Source: Leptospiraceae bacterium (lineage in GTDB: Bacteria; Spirochaetota; Leptospiria; Leptospirales; Leptospiraceae). From it: 33,028 nucleotides of DNA. The translations under genes and the position numbers were made by a program. Location: positions 1-33,028 of the forward strand of contig JANYCR010000582.1 in NCBI GenBank assembly GCA_025360185.1, in the 5' to 3' direction. This document shows, piece after piece, positions 31,739 to 33,028 of the stretch (its first letter is position 1; every line of letters begins with the position of its first letter). Below the pieces are notes generated by a model. The model did not search any database, was not told the DNA's origin, and saw only the letters and a list, made by a program, of their open reading frames with translations.

Positions 31739-32725
31739 ATGGAAGAATTAGTAAAAACAGAAGAGATTCAAAAAGCAAAAGAAAAAATTAATGGGCTACT
31801 AGAAGAATTAAAAAAAGAAATTACCGGGCAAACAGTCGTTATCCGAAATATCATGACCTGCCTTGTCGCACAGGGACATGTGTTGCTTGAAGGTATGCCG
31901 GGACTTGCTAAGACACTACTTGCAAAGTCAATTGCGCAAAGCATTGATCTTTCATTTAAGCGAATACAGTTTACTCCCGATTTACTTCCGGCGGATTTAA
32001 TTGGAACAGTGATCTTTAATCCAAAGACAGCCAATTTTGAAACAAGAAAGGGACCTATTTTTACAGGAATACTTCTTGCCGATGAAATCAACCGCGCTCC
32101 CGCAAAAGTCCAGTCCGCACTTCTTCAATGCATGGAAGAAAGGCTTGTAACGATAGGCGATACCACGTTTCATTTAGATGCTCCGTTTATGGTTTTGGCT
32201 ACGGAAAATCCAATTGACCAGGAAGGAACGTATCAGCTACCGGAAGCACAGATGGATAGGTTTCTGATGAAGGTAAATGTGGATTATCCCGCCGAGGCAG
32301 AAGAAGTAGCGATACTCAGTCAGCATGGAAGCGTATCTTCTAAGAATAAAGAAATTAAAAAGAGCCTTAGTAGAAAAGAGATTCAGGAAATTTCCTCCTT
32401 ATCTGATAAAATCTATATTGATGATAGGCTCAAAGATTATATTGTCAAGCTAGTTCGTAATACTCGCCCACAAACATCTAAGTTAGATGAAATTAAGCCC
32501 TACGTCAAACACGGAGTATCCCCACGTGCATCTCTTGCACTTCTACGTTGTGCACGTGCAAATGCACTCTTAGAAGGAAGAAATTTTGTGGTACCGGAAG
32601 ACATTCGTTTTTCTATCTACGAAGTAATGCGTCATCGTATGATCTTGACGTTCGAAGCTGTATCCGAAGATGTAACAGTGGATTCGTTGATTAAAACAGT
32701 CCTAGAAGTAACCGCACTTCCTTAG
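31739..32725 (+). CDS. MoxR-family AAA+ ATPase
   Basis: A 328-residue MoxR-type AAA+ ATPase, a chaperone-like protein that usually works with von Willebrand factor A proteins encoded beside it. Walker A is GMPGLAKT (residues 52-59), Walker B is [11 protein letters not shown] with Asp115-Glu116, and sensor 1 is the Asn of [23 protein letters not shown]. The C-terminal lid includes [15 protein letters not shown]. It starts 16 bp after the kinase/phosphatase fusion and is followed by a DUF58 gene, the standard first two genes of a moxR-bat (Bacteroides aerotolerance-like) operon in spirochaetes. Confidence 0.95.
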   Translation: MEELVKTEEIQKAKEKINGLLEELKKEITGQTVVIRNIMTCLVAQGHVLLEGMPGLAKTLLAKSIAQSIDLSFKRIQFTPDLLPADLIGTVIFNPKTANFETRKGPIFTGILLADEINRAPAKVQSALLQCMEERLVTIGDTTFHLDAPFMVLATENPIDQEGTYQLPEAQMDRFLMKVNVDYPAEAEEVAILSQHGSVSSKNKEIKKSLSRKEIQEISSLSDKIYIDDRLKDYIVKLVRNTRPQTSKLDEIKPYVKHGVSPRASLALLRCARANALLEGRNFVVPEDIRFSIYEVMRHRMILTFEAVSEDVTVDSLIKTVLEVTALP

Positions 32726-32726
32726 G

Positions 32727-32754
32727 GTCGCTCCCTGAGCGGAGTCGAGGGGCG
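32727..32754. repeat. Repeat word between moxR and the DUF58 gene
   Basis: GGTCGCTCCCTGAGCGGAGT continuing to CGAGGGGCGC follows the moxR stop codon directly. CGCTC and GAGCG form a small stem. The CTGAGCGGAGTCGA word resembles a very common dispersed intergenic repeat, and the CTCAG/GGAGCGG words of the repeats at 25603-25776 look related. It is probably one family of scattered elements. Confidence 0.5.
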
Positions 32755-32777
32755 CACTTGCGTTAAAAGACAAACCA

Positions 32778-33028
32778 ATGCTACTAAAAGAATTAGAAAA
32801 ATTAATCCAAGAGATTGAATTAAAATACAAAAAGAAAATCCGCAGTAATCGAGCGGGGTCAATTCTTGTTAACCGCTCAGGTAGAGGAATGGATTTTAAA
32901 GAGTCGCGGGTTTATATGTATGGAGATGACATTAGGTTTGTAGATTGGAACGTTAGTTCTCGTATGGGCGAACTTTATGTAAAACTTTTTCATGAAGAGA
33001 ATGACAGGACGATTAATCTTTTTCTAGA
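32778..33028 (+). CDS. DUF58-domain protein, N-terminal part
   Basis: The gene runs off the window end; 83 complete codons are visible. It begins MLLKELEKLIQEIELKYKKK, then has GRGMDFKESRVYMYGDDIRF and VDWNVSSRMGELYVKLFHEE, the typical DUF58 pattern of Y-x-x-GDD-x-R-x-[IV]-DW-N. DUF58 proteins are usually paired with MoxR ATPases, as here, and are thought to take part in envelope or protein-complex assembly. A dispersed repeat lies in the 52-bp gap from moxR, so the two genes are probably still co-transcribed. Confidence 0.9.
   Translation, partial: MLLKELEKLIQEIELKYKKKIRSNRAGSILVNRSGRGMDFKESRVYMYGDDIRFVDWNVSSRMGELYVKLFHEENDRTINLFL

Overview
The window looks like part of a Leptospira-type spirochaete genome (Leptospiraceae). 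The DNA is AT-rich. Several lipoproteins carry spirochaete-style lipoboxes, one resembles LipL21, there are DUF1574-like SGNH proteins, and many proteins look lineage-specific. The core is a replication/partition module (a DnaD/RepA-like initiator, ParB and ParA) lying between metF and asd. As I recall, in Leptospira metF and asd are the classic housekeeping genes on the small second chromosome (CII). My reading is therefore that this is the origin region of a CII-like replicon and not a dispensable plasmid. That is inference from gene content; no database search was run.

Layout. 1-3315 (+): a TonB-dependent receptor, apparently frameshifted in its signal peptide, followed by a small lipoprotein. 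3317-5403: a helical-repeat protein (-) and a polytopic membrane protein (+). 5408-9371 (-): a tight operon of a discoidin/phage-fibre-repeat protein, metF and a LipL21-like lipoprotein. 9614-12355 (-): parA-parB, a 314-bp non-coding segment full of palindromes, then rep. 12522-15750 (+): a GAF-AAA+-Fis regulator followed by two tandem paralogues and a small protein, none with a known function. 15752-16387 (-): a DnaQ-like exonuclease. 16388-16808: non-coding, with palindromes and degenerate repeats. 16809-21092 (+): a small Cys-motif protein, an MBOAT acyltransferase, an SGNH-like partner and a GT51 peptidoglycan glycosyltransferase. 21165-25589 (+): asd, a coiled-coil protein of unknown function and pyruvate kinase. 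25590-25854: a structured repeat that folds into a gap-free cloverleaf. 25855-29349 (+): an SGNH-MBOAT fusion and a membrane-anchored protein. 29371-33028 (+): a pseudo-hydrolase/kinase-like/tyrosine-phosphatase fusion, a MoxR ATPase and the start of a DUF58 protein.

Gene orientation switches near 12.4 kb: mostly minus to the left and almost all plus to the right. This fits replication forks leaving the rep/par region. Candidates for new biology are the three-module kinase-phosphatase protein upstream of moxR, the SGNH-MBOAT fusion beside a split version of the same pair, the GAF-AAA+-Fis cassette with tandem paralogues, a possible countertranscript RNA in the rep leader, and the cloverleaf repeat with compensatory base changes.
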